A DNA stretch of 9,466 bases from Verrucomicrobiota bacterium (GCA_022709995.1 JAKLHU010000046.1:1-9466); one strand, 5' to 3'. Shown: positions 1-7,191, counted from the stretch's first letter. Translations and numbers: made by a program. The notes: a model not told the origin generated them from the letters alone.

Positions 1-1978
1 GGAAGCCAGGTGCGAATACCTCCGCGAACTCGCCGCTGTCGCCGAAATCCAGTGGGATTATGGCTACTGGGACCGATATGTCTATCCGGAATTGGCCAAG
101 TACGTCGCCGAAGTTGAAGACCTGCTGCCGGAAGTGCATAGGTACAACGCTCTCTCCAACGTCGAAAAAATAACCATCTGCCGCCAGGCGCAAAACAAAA
201 AGCGCCGCCTGCCGCGTTACCGCCAACATCTTGAACTGTCCGTCGTCCATCGCGACCTGACTCGCCATTTTTACCGTTTCCGGCCGGATGAGCACGACGA
301 CGCCAATGTGGCCATATATAAAAAGACGATGGCACTGCTGGCAGCATCGAAAATTCTGCCGCTGGCGTATCAGGGGCGTTTCGGCTTTCTGCGGCTGCGC
401 TTTGGCGTCCCGTTCCTAGAGGCATTAAACACCACCTTGAACCGCGCTCAGCCGGCTGACCGCACCGCCCTGCGGGAGTTTTACCGGGACTTGGTCGAAC
501 TCTTCGCGACCGCCGAATCGGTCGACTCGCCACAAAACATCATGGGTAATCTGACCGATGTGTTCAGCGACAGCGCCGACCTGGACTACCGCCTGCCGAT
601 TCAGGAATTGGCCATGCGGCGGTTTGCCTGGTATACGCCGTGGCAAGGCGACTTGATCAAGGGCAGCCAGCAATGGCGCCCCGAAGAACGGCAAGCCGTC
701 CACCGCCAGCTCTCCAAATACATCGAGGAATACAACCGCGATCCGCGGCTTGAGCGTGAACGCCAAGCCAACCGCTCAACCGCGGACCGTTACTTCCGGC
801 GCTTGCAAGAGCAACTTGAAAAGCAGGACCAGGGCTTGTCCCCGGCCCCGCCCGAGATGGCGGCAATCGATCCCTTTGAGCGCGTCATCGCGCCGCTCGA
901 AGACAACCAGACCGACCTCCAGCCGATCGTATTCGGCGAGGAAGGCGGCGTCATTTATCTGGGGGAGTATCACTCCGACAGCGTCAGGATAGTGCGCGTC
1001 GACACCAGGGCGAACCTGGCGGTCAGCAAAGGCCCGAAGCACAAGCTTCCCATCAGCTGGCACGGCTGGAAGGTCCACGGCGTCATCCTCGCCAATTATC
1101 TAGCCGCCCAGAATGACGGCTCTGTGTTCCTCTTTCCCAAGGATGGCACGCCGCCGGCATGCATTGATTTCAGTCACTACGTTGTGTCCCGCTGCCACGC
1201 CATGGTGGGTTGCGGCGACCGGCTTTTTCTATCCTTTGACGGCGAGCACGGCCACCCCGGGACGGTGCTCGAATACAATGTCACCACGAAGAAGACCAAA
1301 TTGCTGGTCTCGACCTTGGACCGTTCGGTCAAATGGCCTTTGCAAGGCCTGCCGGAGCCCTACGCCATCACCAGTCTGCTTTGCGACCCGCCCCGCCAGC
1401 GGCTGATCATGCTGATGCATGACCAGCCGCCGGTTCCCGGAAGAGTCGCCTACACCATCCGCTTCCAGGCCTATTACTGGGAAACGGAAACATGGCAGGC
1501 GGTGTCCCGCCTCCTCCCCATCACCAACACCAGTTCGTTCAATTCGTTCTACCTGGAGAACGGCGAGCTCTGGCTGCTGACGGATAATGGCCTCGGGAAA
1601 ATCAATGCGGGCGGCGATTGGCAACCCGCACTCCTCCTGGACGGACGCCGCCGTTTCAGCACCCAATTGCCCAACTTCGGCCCCGAATTCGCGGCCGTCA
1701 CCGTCGACTATTCACAATGCGGCGCCTACGCCCAAAAACACCAGGACCTCACCCTGCCTGACGTGTTCTTCAATCACTATGGCGGGGACATTCTCTTTGC
1801 CCAAAACCTGCTCGTCTTCGTGCCGGAAAAGACCATTGTCCCCATCGCGTCGTCGTTTCCGGTGGCGCTTGTCGCCCAAGGCGGCTATGTCATCGGCGGA
1901 CGGACGCATGACTACAAAAGCTTGCGGATCGGCGTCCTGAAAGACAGAAAGGAATTGCTGAAGAGGGGAAAACCATGA
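1..1978 (+). CDS. Hypothetical protein, beta-propeller-like C-terminal half (5' end missing)
   Basis: I do not recognise this family. The reading frame is open from base 2 to the TGA at 1976-1978, so about 658 residues are visible and the true start lies upstream. The TTG at 92 is in frame but is most likely an internal Leu, because coding-like sequence continues before it (for example QWDYGYWDRYVYPE). Visible residues 1 to about 280 are charged and probably helical, ending in an Arg/Glu/Gln-rich segment and a Pro-rich linker (SPAPPE). Residues from about 300 on are beta-rich, with recurring strand-turn-strand blocks such as GVIYLGEYHSDSVRIVRV, DRLFLSFDGE, GELWLLTDNGLGKI and GGYVIGG. These look like propeller blades, although I cannot define a repeat register. 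No catalytic motif is evident, and a signal peptide cannot be judged without the N-terminus. Third codon positions favour C, unlike the trp genes downstream. Confidence 0.75.
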   Translation, partial: EARCEYLRELAAVAEIQWDYGYWDRYVYPELAKYVAEVEDLLPEVHRYNALSNVEKITICRQAQNKKRRLPRYRQHLELSVVHRDLTRHFYRFRPDEHDDANVAIYKKTMALLAASKILPLAYQGRFGFLRLRFGVPFLEALNTTLNRAQPADRTALREFYRDLVELFATAESVDSPQNIMGNLTDVFSDSADLDYRLPIQELAMRRFAWYTPWQGDLIKGSQQWRPEERQAVHRQLSKYIEEYNRDPRLERERQANRSTADRYFRRLQEQLEKQDQGLSPAPPEMAAIDPFERVIAPLEDNQTDLQPIVFGEEGGVIYLGEYHSDSVRIVRVDTRANLAVSKGPKHKLPISWHGWKVHGVILANYLAAQNDGSVFLFPKDGTPPACIDFSHYVVSRCHAMVGCGDRLFLSFDGEHGHPGTVLEYNVTTKKTKLLVSTLDRSVKWPLQGLPEPYAITSLLCDPPRQRLIMLMHDQPPVPGRVAYTIRFQAYYWETETWQAVSRLLPITNTSSFNSFYLENGELWLLTDNGLGKINAGGDWQPALLLDGRRRFSTQLPNFGPEFAAVTVDYSQCGAYAQKHQDLTLPDVFFNHYGGDILFAQNLLVFVPEKTIVPIASSFPVALVAQGGYVIGGRTHDYKSLRIGVLKDRKELLKRGKP

Positions 1979-2010
1979 GGGCGGCGCTCTGGCCAAAGCC
2001 GGCCGCGAAC

Positions 2011-2172
2011 GACCGGCCACGGTACCATCACACCGACGCCCCGGCGCAAAGAGGCCGGAGGCCGGAAGCAGGTCGCGACCGGCCACGGAACCATGACACC
2101 GACGCCCCGGCGCAAAGAGGCCGGAGGCCGGAAGCAGGTCGCGACCGGCCACGACACCATGACACCGACGCC
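2011..2172. repeat. 66-bp GC-rich tandem repeat, about 2.5 copies
   Basis: Copies begin with GACCGGCCAC at 2011, 2077 and 2143, giving an exact 66-bp period. The third copy stops after about 30 bp, at 2172, where the sequence turns into AT-rich DNA. Copies 1 and 2 differ at only a few positions (for example GGTACCATCA versus GGAACCATGA). Each full unit contains a doubled GGCCGG (2053-2058 and 2060-2065) that can pair with CCGGCC at the start of the next unit (2079-2084), and a perfect palindrome GGTCGCGACC at the unit junction (2071-2080). The period is a multiple of three, so several frames stay open through it, but I do not think it is protein-coding. It occupies the spacer between the unknown gene and trpB. 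A dispersed minisatellite is possible but cannot be tested from one window. Confidence 0.9.
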
Positions 2173-2194
2173 AAGCTTAAACCAGATTTGCTTT

Positions 2195-2250
2195 TTGACA
2201 ATCACGTACTATTGTATCGAAACAGTGCGTTTTATATTGATACAGTGTAT
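2195..2250 (+). promoter_or_regulatory. Candidate trpB promoter/operator region
   Basis: This AT-rich stretch lies between the GC-rich repeat and trpB. A perfect -35 box TTGACA is at 2195-2200, but no good -10 box lies 16-18 bp downstream. The best -10-like hexamer is TATATT at 2233-2238, whose -35 would be the weak TTGTAT at 2212-2217. Two similar 13-mers, TATCGAAACAGTG (2215-2227) and TATTGATACAGTG (2235-2247), match at 11 of 13 positions and start exactly 20 bp apart, about two helical turns. The second includes the small palindrome ATAC-AGT-GTAT (2240-2250). There is no leader ORF with Trp codons, so control by a DNA-binding repressor is more likely than attenuation. The regulator is unknown. 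Confidence 0.35.
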
Positions 2251-2288
2251 TGTTGCCATTCCGTCATCATTTTGGAGGAAGAGGTCTC

Positions 2289-3500
2289 ATGTCTGAGCCA
2301 GCGAATTATCGACTGACGCCCGATGCGGCGGGTTTTTTTGGCGTTTATGGTGGCGTTCACGTGCCGGAGTGCCTGGTTGGTCCTTTGCGGGAAGTGGCGG
2401 ACGCGTACAACCGGATCAGCCGCTGCGCCGATTTCATTGCCGAGCTGCGTTACATCCGGAAGCATTTTCAGGGCCGGCCGACGCCGGTCAGCTACTGTCG
2501 TCGTTTGTCCGACCGCTTGGACGGGGCTCGGATTTATTTGAAGCGGGAGGATTTGAATCACAGCGGCGCGCACAAGCTCAACCACTGCATGGGCGAGGTT
2601 TTGCTGGCCAAGTACATGGGCAAAAAGCGGGTCATTGCCGAGACGGGGGCCGGCCAGCACGGCGTCGCCCTGGCGACGGCGGCCGCCTATTTTGGCCTTG
2701 AGTGCGAGATTCACATGGGCGAGGTGGACATCGCCAAGCAGGCCCCAAACGTGGCGCGCATGAAACTTCTGGGGGCGAAGGTCGTCCCGGTTTCCTTTGG
2801 TCTGCGGACTTTGAAGGAAGCCGTTGATTCCGCCTTCACCGAATATTTGAAAGACCCGGTCAGCACATTGTACTGCATCGGCTCGGTGGTCGGGCCGCAT
2901 CCGTTCCCCTTGCTGGTCCGCGACTTCCAGGAAGTCGTCGGCATCGAGGCTCGGGAGCAGTTTCTGGAGATGACCGGCAATTTGCCGGAAGCCGTCACGG
3001 CTTGCGTCGGCGGCGGCAGCAACGCGATGGGGATCTTTCGCGGCTTCATCAACGACCCGACCGCCCTCTACGGCGTCGAGCCCCTGGGCAAGGGTCCGAA
3101 AACCGGCGACCATGCCGCCAGCATGACGTACGGGACGCCCGGCATCATCCACGGCTTCAAGTGCTATTTGCTGCAAGACGACAAGGGCGAGCCGCTGCCG
3201 GTCTATTCCTGCGCCAGCGGTCTGGACTACCCCGGCGTCGGCCCGGAGCATTGCCTGCTGGCCGACCAGGGGCGGGCCAGCTACCAGGTCGTCAATGACG
3301 ACGAGGCAGTGGCGGCGTTTGAGCTGCTGTCGCGCCTGGAGGGCATCATCCCGGCCCTCGAGAGCTCGCATGCCGTGGCCCAGGCCATGCATGCCGCCCG
3401 GCGCTATGCGCCGGAAGACGTCATCATCGTCAATCTCTCCGGCCGCGGAGACAAGGACATGGACAACATCCGTCAATACAAGGAAGGGAGGGGACAATGA
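2289..3500 (+). CDS. trpB: Tryptophan synthase beta chain
   Basis: This PLP enzyme condenses indole with L-serine to give L-tryptophan, as the beta subunit of the alpha2-beta2 complex in the cytoplasm. The protein has 403 residues, normal for the canonical TrpB1 type (E. coli 397). The PLP lysine is K96 in [12 protein letters not shown]. The catalytic Glu is E120 in AETGAGQHG. The phosphate-binding loop is GGGSNA at 241-246. [11 protein letters not shown] (311-321) and SGRGDKD (384-390) are the other family signatures, and the indole-tunnel and monovalent-cation regions look intact. I chose the ATG at 2289 because GGAGG (2274-2278) precedes it by 10 bases and MSEPANYRL fits the family N-terminus. 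An in-frame TTG at 2250 would add an unlikely extension. The stop overlaps the trpA start (ATGA), implying translational coupling. trpE, trpG, trpD, trpC and trpF are absent from the window. Confidence 0.98.
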   Translation: MSEPANYRLTPDAAGFFGVYGGVHVPECLVGPLREVADAYNRISRCADFIAELRYIRKHFQGRPTPVSYCRRLSDRLDGARIYLKREDLNHSGAHKLNHCMGEVLLAKYMGKKRVIAETGAGQHGVALATAAAYFGLECEIHMGEVDIAKQAPNVARMKLLGAKVVPVSFGLRTLKEAVDSAFTEYLKDPVSTLYCIGSVVGPHPFPLLVRDFQEVVGIEAREQFLEMTGNLPEAVTACVGGGSNAMGIFRGFINDPTALYGVEPLGKGPKTGDHAASMTYGTPGIIHGFKCYLLQDDKGEPLPVYSCASGLDYPGVGPEHCLLADQGRASYQVVNDDEAVAAFELLSRLEGIIPALESSHAVAQAMHAARRYAPEDVIIVNLSGRGDKDMDNIRQYKEGRGQ

Positions 3501-4303
3501 ACCGACTGGCGGAACTTTTTTCATCGTGTGCGCGTTCCCGGCGGGCGGCCCTGATCATGTATGCGACCGCCGGCTATCCCGACATGGCGCGTTCGGAGGC
3601 GGCGATCGAGGGCGCCATCGCGTCGGGCGCGGACATGATCGAGCTGGGGGTGCCGTTTTCCGACCCGATGGCGGACGGTCCCGTGATCTGCGCCGCGGCG
3701 AAAGCGGCGATTGAGCAGGGCGCCACCTTGCCGGGCATCCTGGCCATGGCCGGCCGGATTCGGCAGCGCCACCCCAAGACCGGGCTGATTCTGTTCAGCT
3801 ACATGAACATGATTTTCCATTATGGCGTCGACCGGCTGTGCGAGGATTTTGCCCGGTTGGGCGGGGACGGCATCCTGGCGGTCGACCTGCCCTTGGAGGA
3901 GCGCGAGGAGCTGCTGCCGTCCTGTCGGGCGCGGGGCCTGCACCTGATTCCTCTGGTTTCGCCGGCCACCAGTTTGGAACGCGCCCGGCGGATTGTCCGG
4001 GACACCACCGGCTTCGTGTATTATGTCAGTCTGCGCGGCACGACGGGGGTGCGGGCGGCGGTGGCGGCGGAGTTGGAGGAGCGGGTGCGGCAGGTCCGCC
4101 AGGCGTCGCCGGCGCCGGTGGTGGTCGGTTTCGGCATCAGCTCGGGAGTCCAGGCGCACCGCGTCGCCCAGTATGCCGACGGCGTGGTGGCCGGCTCCGC
4201 CTATGTGCGCTGCTTTGCGGACGGCCGCGGCTTTCCGGAGCAGTTGGCCTCGGCGAACGACTTGGTTGGGGAATTGGCGGAGAATCTCCATGTCGACCCG
4301 TGA
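3497..4303 (+). CDS. trpA: Tryptophan synthase alpha chain
   Basis: The alpha subunit cleaves indole-3-glycerol phosphate to indole and glyceraldehyde 3-phosphate, and passes indole through the tunnel to TrpB. At 268 residues it matches the family (E. coli 268). The TIM-barrel signatures are present. The catalytic pair is E49 and D60 in [15 protein letters not shown]. The segment after strand 6 is [13 protein letters not shown] (174-186). The phosphate-binding loops are [10 protein letters not shown] (208-217) and GVVAGSAYV (229-237). The ATG overlaps the trpB stop by four bases, and GGAAGGGAGGGG just upstream is a strong ribosome binding site. Its 3' end overlaps the next gene by 14 bases, so the three genes form one compact operon. 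No residue looks defective. Confidence 0.98.
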   Translation: MNRLAELFSSCARSRRAALIMYATAGYPDMARSEAAIEGAIASGADMIELGVPFSDPMADGPVICAAAKAAIEQGATLPGILAMAGRIRQRHPKTGLILFSYMNMIFHYGVDRLCEDFARLGGDGILAVDLPLEEREELLPSCRARGLHLIPLVSPATSLERARRIVRDTTGFVYYVSLRGTTGVRAAVAAELEERVRQVRQASPAPVVVGFGISSGVQAHRVAQYADGVVAGSAYVRCFADGRGFPEQLASANDLVGELAENLHVDP

Positions 4304-5330
4304 GGAGAGTAACATCCGGAGTGCGGTCCTGCTGCCGTCGCCGGCGACCTTGCGTCAGGAATATCCGTTGCCACCGGCGGTCGTGGCCGGGATTGACGGT
4401 CACCGGCGGCGGCTGCAGGACATTCTGACCGGGGCGGACCGGCGCTTGCTGGTGATGGTCGGGCCGTGTTCCATCCATGATCCCGACGGCGCCCTGGAGT
4501 ATGCCGGCCGGCTGCTGCAGTTGCGCAACCGCCTGGCCGGGCAGGTGGAAGTCATGATGCGGGTGTATTTCGAGAAGCCGCGCACGACTCTGGGCTGGAA
4601 AGGGCTGATTTACGACCCGGAGCTGAACGGCGACTATAATATCGTCAAGGGCATCGTGGTCGCCCGGCGGCTGATGCTGGCCATCGCCGAGCTGGGGTTG
4701 CCGGTGGCGGCCGAACTGCTGGAGCCGGTGACGGCGCCGTATTTGTCCGACCTGGTTTCCTGGGCGGGCATCGGGGCGCGGACGGCGGAGTCGCCCACGC
4801 ACCGCCAGCTGGCCAGCGGTCTGCCCATGCCGGTCGGGGTCAAAAACGGCACCGGCGGCGACTTGCAGGTCGCCTTTGACGCGATGACGGCGATTCGCGC
4901 GTCGCACAGTTTCATCGGCGTGTTGCTGAACGGCCATACCGGCGTGTTCCAGACCCGGGGCAACCCCTTTTGCCACCTGGTTCTGCGGGGCGGCAGCTCC
5001 GGCCCCAACTTCCAGGCGTCGGCCGTCGCCGCCGCTCTGGCGCGGCTGGCGGAACTGCGTCTGGGCAAAAAGCTTGTCATCGATTGCAGCCATGGCAATT
5101 CCGGCAAGGATCATAGCCGGCAGCCGGCGGTATTTCGGGATGTCCTCGCCCAGCGCCTGGCCGGCAACGACGGCATTGCCGGCATGATGCTGGAAAGCTA
5201 TCTGAAAGAGGGGCGGCAGGCCGTGGCGGCCGGCGCCCGGCCGGCCCGTGACGTCTCGGTCACCGACGGCTGCATCGGCTGGGATACCACCGAGCAACTG
5301 CTCCGGGACGCCGCCGACCGCCTGGCGTGA
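4290..5330 (+). CDS. aroG: 3-deoxy-7-phosphoheptulonate synthase, type I-alpha (AroG/AroF/AroH family)
   Basis: This enzyme condenses phosphoenolpyruvate with erythrose 4-phosphate to give DAHP, the first shikimate pathway step. It has 346 residues, like the E. coli isozymes (348-356). Expected metal ligands align as C60 (GPCSIHD), H268 (DCSHGN), E302 (MMLESYL) and D326 (VSVTDGCIGW). YFEKPRTTLGWKGL (93-106) and GARTAESPTHRQLASGL (162-178) are substrate-binding signatures. The start at 4290 is preceded by GGAG at 4279-4282 and lies inside the end of trpA, a 14-base overlap. Longer in-frame starts inside trpA give only non-homologous sequence. Feedback specificity cannot be read with confidence. 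The aroG symbol denotes the family, and aroF or aroH could be equally apt. Co-transcription with trpBA suggests a tryptophan-linked isozyme, by inference. No T-rich terminator follows the stop. Confidence 0.95.
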   Translation: MSTREESNIRSAVLLPSPATLRQEYPLPPAVVAGIDGHRRRLQDILTGADRRLLVMVGPCSIHDPDGALEYAGRLLQLRNRLAGQVEVMMRVYFEKPRTTLGWKGLIYDPELNGDYNIVKGIVVARRLMLAIAELGLPVAAELLEPVTAPYLSDLVSWAGIGARTAESPTHRQLASGLPMPVGVKNGTGGDLQVAFDAMTAIRASHSFIGVLLNGHTGVFQTRGNPFCHLVLRGGSSGPNFQASAVAAALARLAELRLGKKLVIDCSHGNSGKDHSRQPAVFRDVLAQRLAGNDGIAGMMLESYLKEGRQAVAAGARPARDVSVTDGCIGWDTTEQLLRDAADRLA

Positions 5331-5446
5331 GCAAGAAAGGGCTGCGGCCGGGGCAATAGATTGAGATGACGTTTGGAAACCAGTTGCGGGGCGCACTGCA
5401 TGGTTGTCTTCCCGGCCAGATGAAAAAACAGATGTTCAGGTGAAAC

Positions 5447-5490
5447 CAACCGGCAAGCCATCCTGGCCGCGTCGGTGCCTCTTGCCGTTG
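5447..5490. other. Inverted repeat in the spacer after the trpBA-aroG operon
   Basis: CGGCAAG at 5451-5457 pairs with CTTGCCG at 5481-5487. The flanks CAA (5447-5449) and TTG (5488-5490) extend the stem to 10 pairs if C5450 is bulged. A smaller hairpin GCCA-TCC-TGGC (5457-5467) competes at the top. No T-run follows, so it is not a normal intrinsic terminator. It might be a Rho-linked or mRNA-end structure. The rest of 5331-5518 shows no convincing gene. Confidence 0.35.
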
Positions 5491-5518
5491 CCGGGGATTG
5501 CTGGATTGGAGGAGGGAG

Positions 5519-5546
5519 TTGACAAAACCTTGTTATGATGTATTTT
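5519..5546 (+). promoter_or_regulatory. Candidate sigma-70-type promoter of the nucleotidyltransferase cassette
   Basis: TTGACA at 5519-5524 is a perfect -35 box. TATTTT at 5541-5546, after a 16-bp spacer, is a 4/6 match to the -10 consensus. The region turns AT-rich here, and the purine-rich AGGAAGGGGG (5564-5573) follows within the predicted transcript. Transcription would start near 5553 and read into the two-gene cassette. Confidence 0.55.
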
Positions 5547-5605
5547 TAAGTTAAATCCATATTAGGAAGGGGGATATCTTCAATATAAAGTTCACTCCAC
5601 TTGGT

Positions 5606-6175
5606 TTGACAACCCTTGGCAAGGCCTTGTTGCTGCTTGATGAGCAGTTGATTCTGGCTGATGCTCCGGCGACGGGATTGGTGGTATGCGGCGGTTCGGC
5701 CTTGATCGCCACTGGCCTGATCGTCCGGACTACCCGTGATGTTGACATTTTGGCCTTCATGGATGACGATGGCATGAGGGAGGCAGAAGAGCTTCCGGGA
5801 TATTTGCTTCATGCGGCCCAAAATGTCGGTCGTCTGCTTGGTCTGCCACCGGCAAGGCTGAACAATGGCCCGGCCTCGCAATTCCGCCTGGGATTGCCGG
5901 ATGGATGCCAGGGGCGGCTTCTGACGGTGACGGTCGGAGAAAAGTTGACGATGCATTATATCGGTCGTCTCGACCAGATTTTTTTCAAGACGTTTGCTTC
6001 GGTCGACCGGGGCGGTTATCATGTTCAGGATTTGCTCGCCTTGCATCCGACGGTCGACGAACTGCTGGCGGCGGGAAAGTGGTGTTTGACGCAGGATGTT
6101 TCGGCGGAGTTCAGGATGGTATTGAAAGACATGTTTGGCAAGCTGGGGTGGAAGAATGTCGGCGACCAACTATAA
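5606..6175 (+). CDS. DUF6036-type nucleotidyltransferase-fold protein
   Basis: This looks like a small nucleotidyltransferase-fold protein. The fold's signature is present as VVCGGSAL (26-33) followed by TRDVDIL (43-49), giving the Gly-Gly-Ser loop and the Asp-x-Asp metal-binding pair (D45, D47). Further on, FFKTFASVDRGGYHVQDLLAL (from 126) gives the Lys-...-Arg-...-Asp arrangement (K128, R135, D142) seen in AbiEii/MenT-like enzymes. From memory, the whole pattern fits the DUF6036 family. The target (tRNA, another RNA, protein or nucleotide) is unknown. From the TTG at 5606 the protein has 189 residues, but the start is uncertain. That TTG has no ribosome binding site, the frame is open from 5555, and a strong purine tract sits at 5564-5573 with no ATG or GTG in frame after it. 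The 3' end overlaps the next gene by 20 bases. Its T-ending codons are more frequent than in the trp genes. Confidence 0.8.
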   Translation: MTTLGKALLLLDEQLILADAPATGLVVCGGSALIATGLIVRTTRDVDILAFMDDDGMREAEELPGYLLHAAQNVGRLLGLPPARLNNGPASQFRLGLPDGCQGRLLTVTVGEKLTMHYIGRLDQIFFKTFASVDRGGYHVQDLLALHPTVDELLAAGKWCLTQDVSAEFRMVLKDMFGKLGWKNVGDQL

Positions 6176-7151
6176 GCAGCGTTATTTGAATGCGTTGATG
6201 GATTTGTTGTGGCGGCAGTGGCGCCGCTTGGGCGTGGCCGGGCAGATGGATCCAGGCGACAGTCCCTATGTTCTCGATCCAGAGGCGTTGCTGTTGTTTT
6301 CGTCGCGTTTTTGTCGTTATGACCAAAGGCTTTATGACTTGGTCATCGACTGGCTGCGGCAGAATGGCGCCTTCATAAACATACAGCGTCTCAAGTCACT
6401 GGCGAAAAAGGCCGATGGGAGCGATTGGCCGTCCCTCGGATTCATGGCGGCCAAGATCAGTGACCGGCAAGGGAAAAAATGGCAAAAGCTGGCGCATGAT
6501 CTCGTGTCGCGCCGACAGCAGGAGCCGTGTTGCATGTTTTGGGATTCGGACCAGCTGCCGGTCGGGTTCCAGTCGGAGGTGGATGAAGACGCCATGCAGT
6601 ACGGTCTGGTCCGGAATCCTTATCTGTCATCGGCGAAGGTGACGCCGTTTCCGATGTCGGATTGCGCCACCGTTTTGCTGCAGCTGCGTGGCGTGTTCGG
6701 GCTTTCGGCCCGGGCAGAAACCGTTTTGGTGCTGCTGAACCGGGAAGCCGGCAAAATTCAGGACATTGCCGACCACAGCGGATATGCCTGGAAGTCCATT
6801 CAGGACGTGCTGACGGAATTGTGCGCCACGCCGCTGGCGGCGACGCACGGGGCCGGCAAACGTGGCCGGAGTTACTTCCTCACGGCACCGGAAAAAATCA
6901 AGGGGCTGTTTCCGGTGTCGAGTTTTCGTTTTCCCCACTGGCTTCGGGCCTACGAGGCGCTGGCCATCATCTGGACAACGGTTGCCAATCCGCGTCTGGC
7001 TTCCTTGTCAGAGCAGTCATTGCAGAGTGAAATGCTGCGCATCTATGATGCCGGGGCGGGAGAAATGCTGTTCGCCAGCGGCATTGACGAGCTGAGAATC
7101 ACCTCGGCTGGCGAGATGGCGTTTCTGCCGGAGCGCCTGGCCCGGGTCTGA
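6156..7151 (+). CDS. Winged helix-turn-helix protein, partner of the nucleotidyltransferase
   Basis: This is a 331-residue protein of unknown exact role. Residues about 178-245 read as a winged helix. GLSARAETVLVLLN (182-195) is the first helix. IQDIADHSGYAWKSIQDVLTE (from 201) supplies the helix-turn-helix. A Gly/Lys/Arg-rich hairpin follows (GAGKRGRSYFLT) as the wing. The N-terminal 80 residues look helical, and no enzymatic motif is visible. The ATG at 6156 follows GGGG (6145-6148) by 7 bases and overlaps the nucleotidyltransferase gene by 20 bases. A TTG at 6135 in the same frame is a less likely start. The overlap implies co-translation with the nucleotidyltransferase. By analogy with AbiE- and MenAT-type modules, this could be the DNA-binding, neutralising and autoregulatory partner. 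That is inference, and in those systems the gene order is usually antitoxin first. A terminator overlaps its 3' end. Confidence 0.8.
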   Translation: MSATNYKQRYLNALMDLLWRQWRRLGVAGQMDPGDSPYVLDPEALLLFSSRFCRYDQRLYDLVIDWLRQNGAFINIQRLKSLAKKADGSDWPSLGFMAAKISDRQGKKWQKLAHDLVSRRQQEPCCMFWDSDQLPVGFQSEVDEDAMQYGLVRNPYLSSAKVTPFPMSDCATVLLQLRGVFGLSARAETVLVLLNREAGKIQDIADHSGYAWKSIQDVLTELCATPLAATHGAGKRGRSYFLTAPEKIKGLFPVSSFRFPHWLRAYEALAIIWTTVANPRLASLSEQSLQSEMLRIYDAGAGEMLFASGIDELRITSAGEMAFLPERLARV

Positions 7152-7180
7152 GCCCGCGACCAACCGGTGCCTTTTTTTTT
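7139..7180 (+). terminator. Intrinsic terminator of the nucleotidyltransferase cassette
   Basis: GGCCCGG (7139-7145) pairs with CCGGTGCC (7164-7171) with one bulged T at 7168. GTC (7146-7148) can add three inner pairs with GAC (7158-7160). Nine T residues follow immediately at 7172-7180. The hairpin covers the stop codon of the winged-helix gene. It separates this cassette from the aroF promoter 12 bases downstream. Confidence 0.65.
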
Positions 7181-7191
7181 GCGTTGTCGTT

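Noticed and set aside
2011..2172. CRISPR array
   Set aside because: The 66-bp units are contiguous, with no unique spacers and no cas genes in the window.
1912..2205. Minus-strand frames across the 66-bp repeat encoding repeated Pro/Arg-rich peptides
   Set aside because: They stay open only because the repeat length is a multiple of three and GC-rich. They run antisense into the unknown gene and lack a supported start.
2195..2223. Classical TTGACA-N17 promoter for trpB
   Set aside because: The bases 16-18 bp after TTGACA (around TCGAAACA) do not resemble a -10 box, so only the broader region is reported as a candidate.
2250..2288. TTG start for trpB at 2250
   Set aside because: It would place the start inside the promoter/operator repeats and add a non-homologous extension. 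The ATG at 2289 has a well-spaced GGAGG.
2232..3524. A long minus-strand frame opposite trpB
   Set aside because: It is the antisense shadow of a high-GC gene. The + strand frame has every TrpB motif.
3993..4289. N-terminal extension of the DAHP synthase inside trpA
   Set aside because: The extra sequence is Arg/Ser-rich out-of-frame trpA DNA with no family similarity. The ATG at 4290 has a ribosome binding site and gives the family's normal length.
5366..5443. A 25-codon ORF in the spacer after the aroG-type gene, superficially like a leader peptide
   Set aside because: It has no run of control codons, no clear ribosome binding site and no terminator/antiterminator pair after it, and it lies before, not after, the promoter at 5519.
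5521..5547. Terminator from the ACAA/TTGT arms followed by T5
   Set aside because: The stem is only four A/T-rich pairs, the T-run is separated from it, and the stretch is better explained as a promoter.
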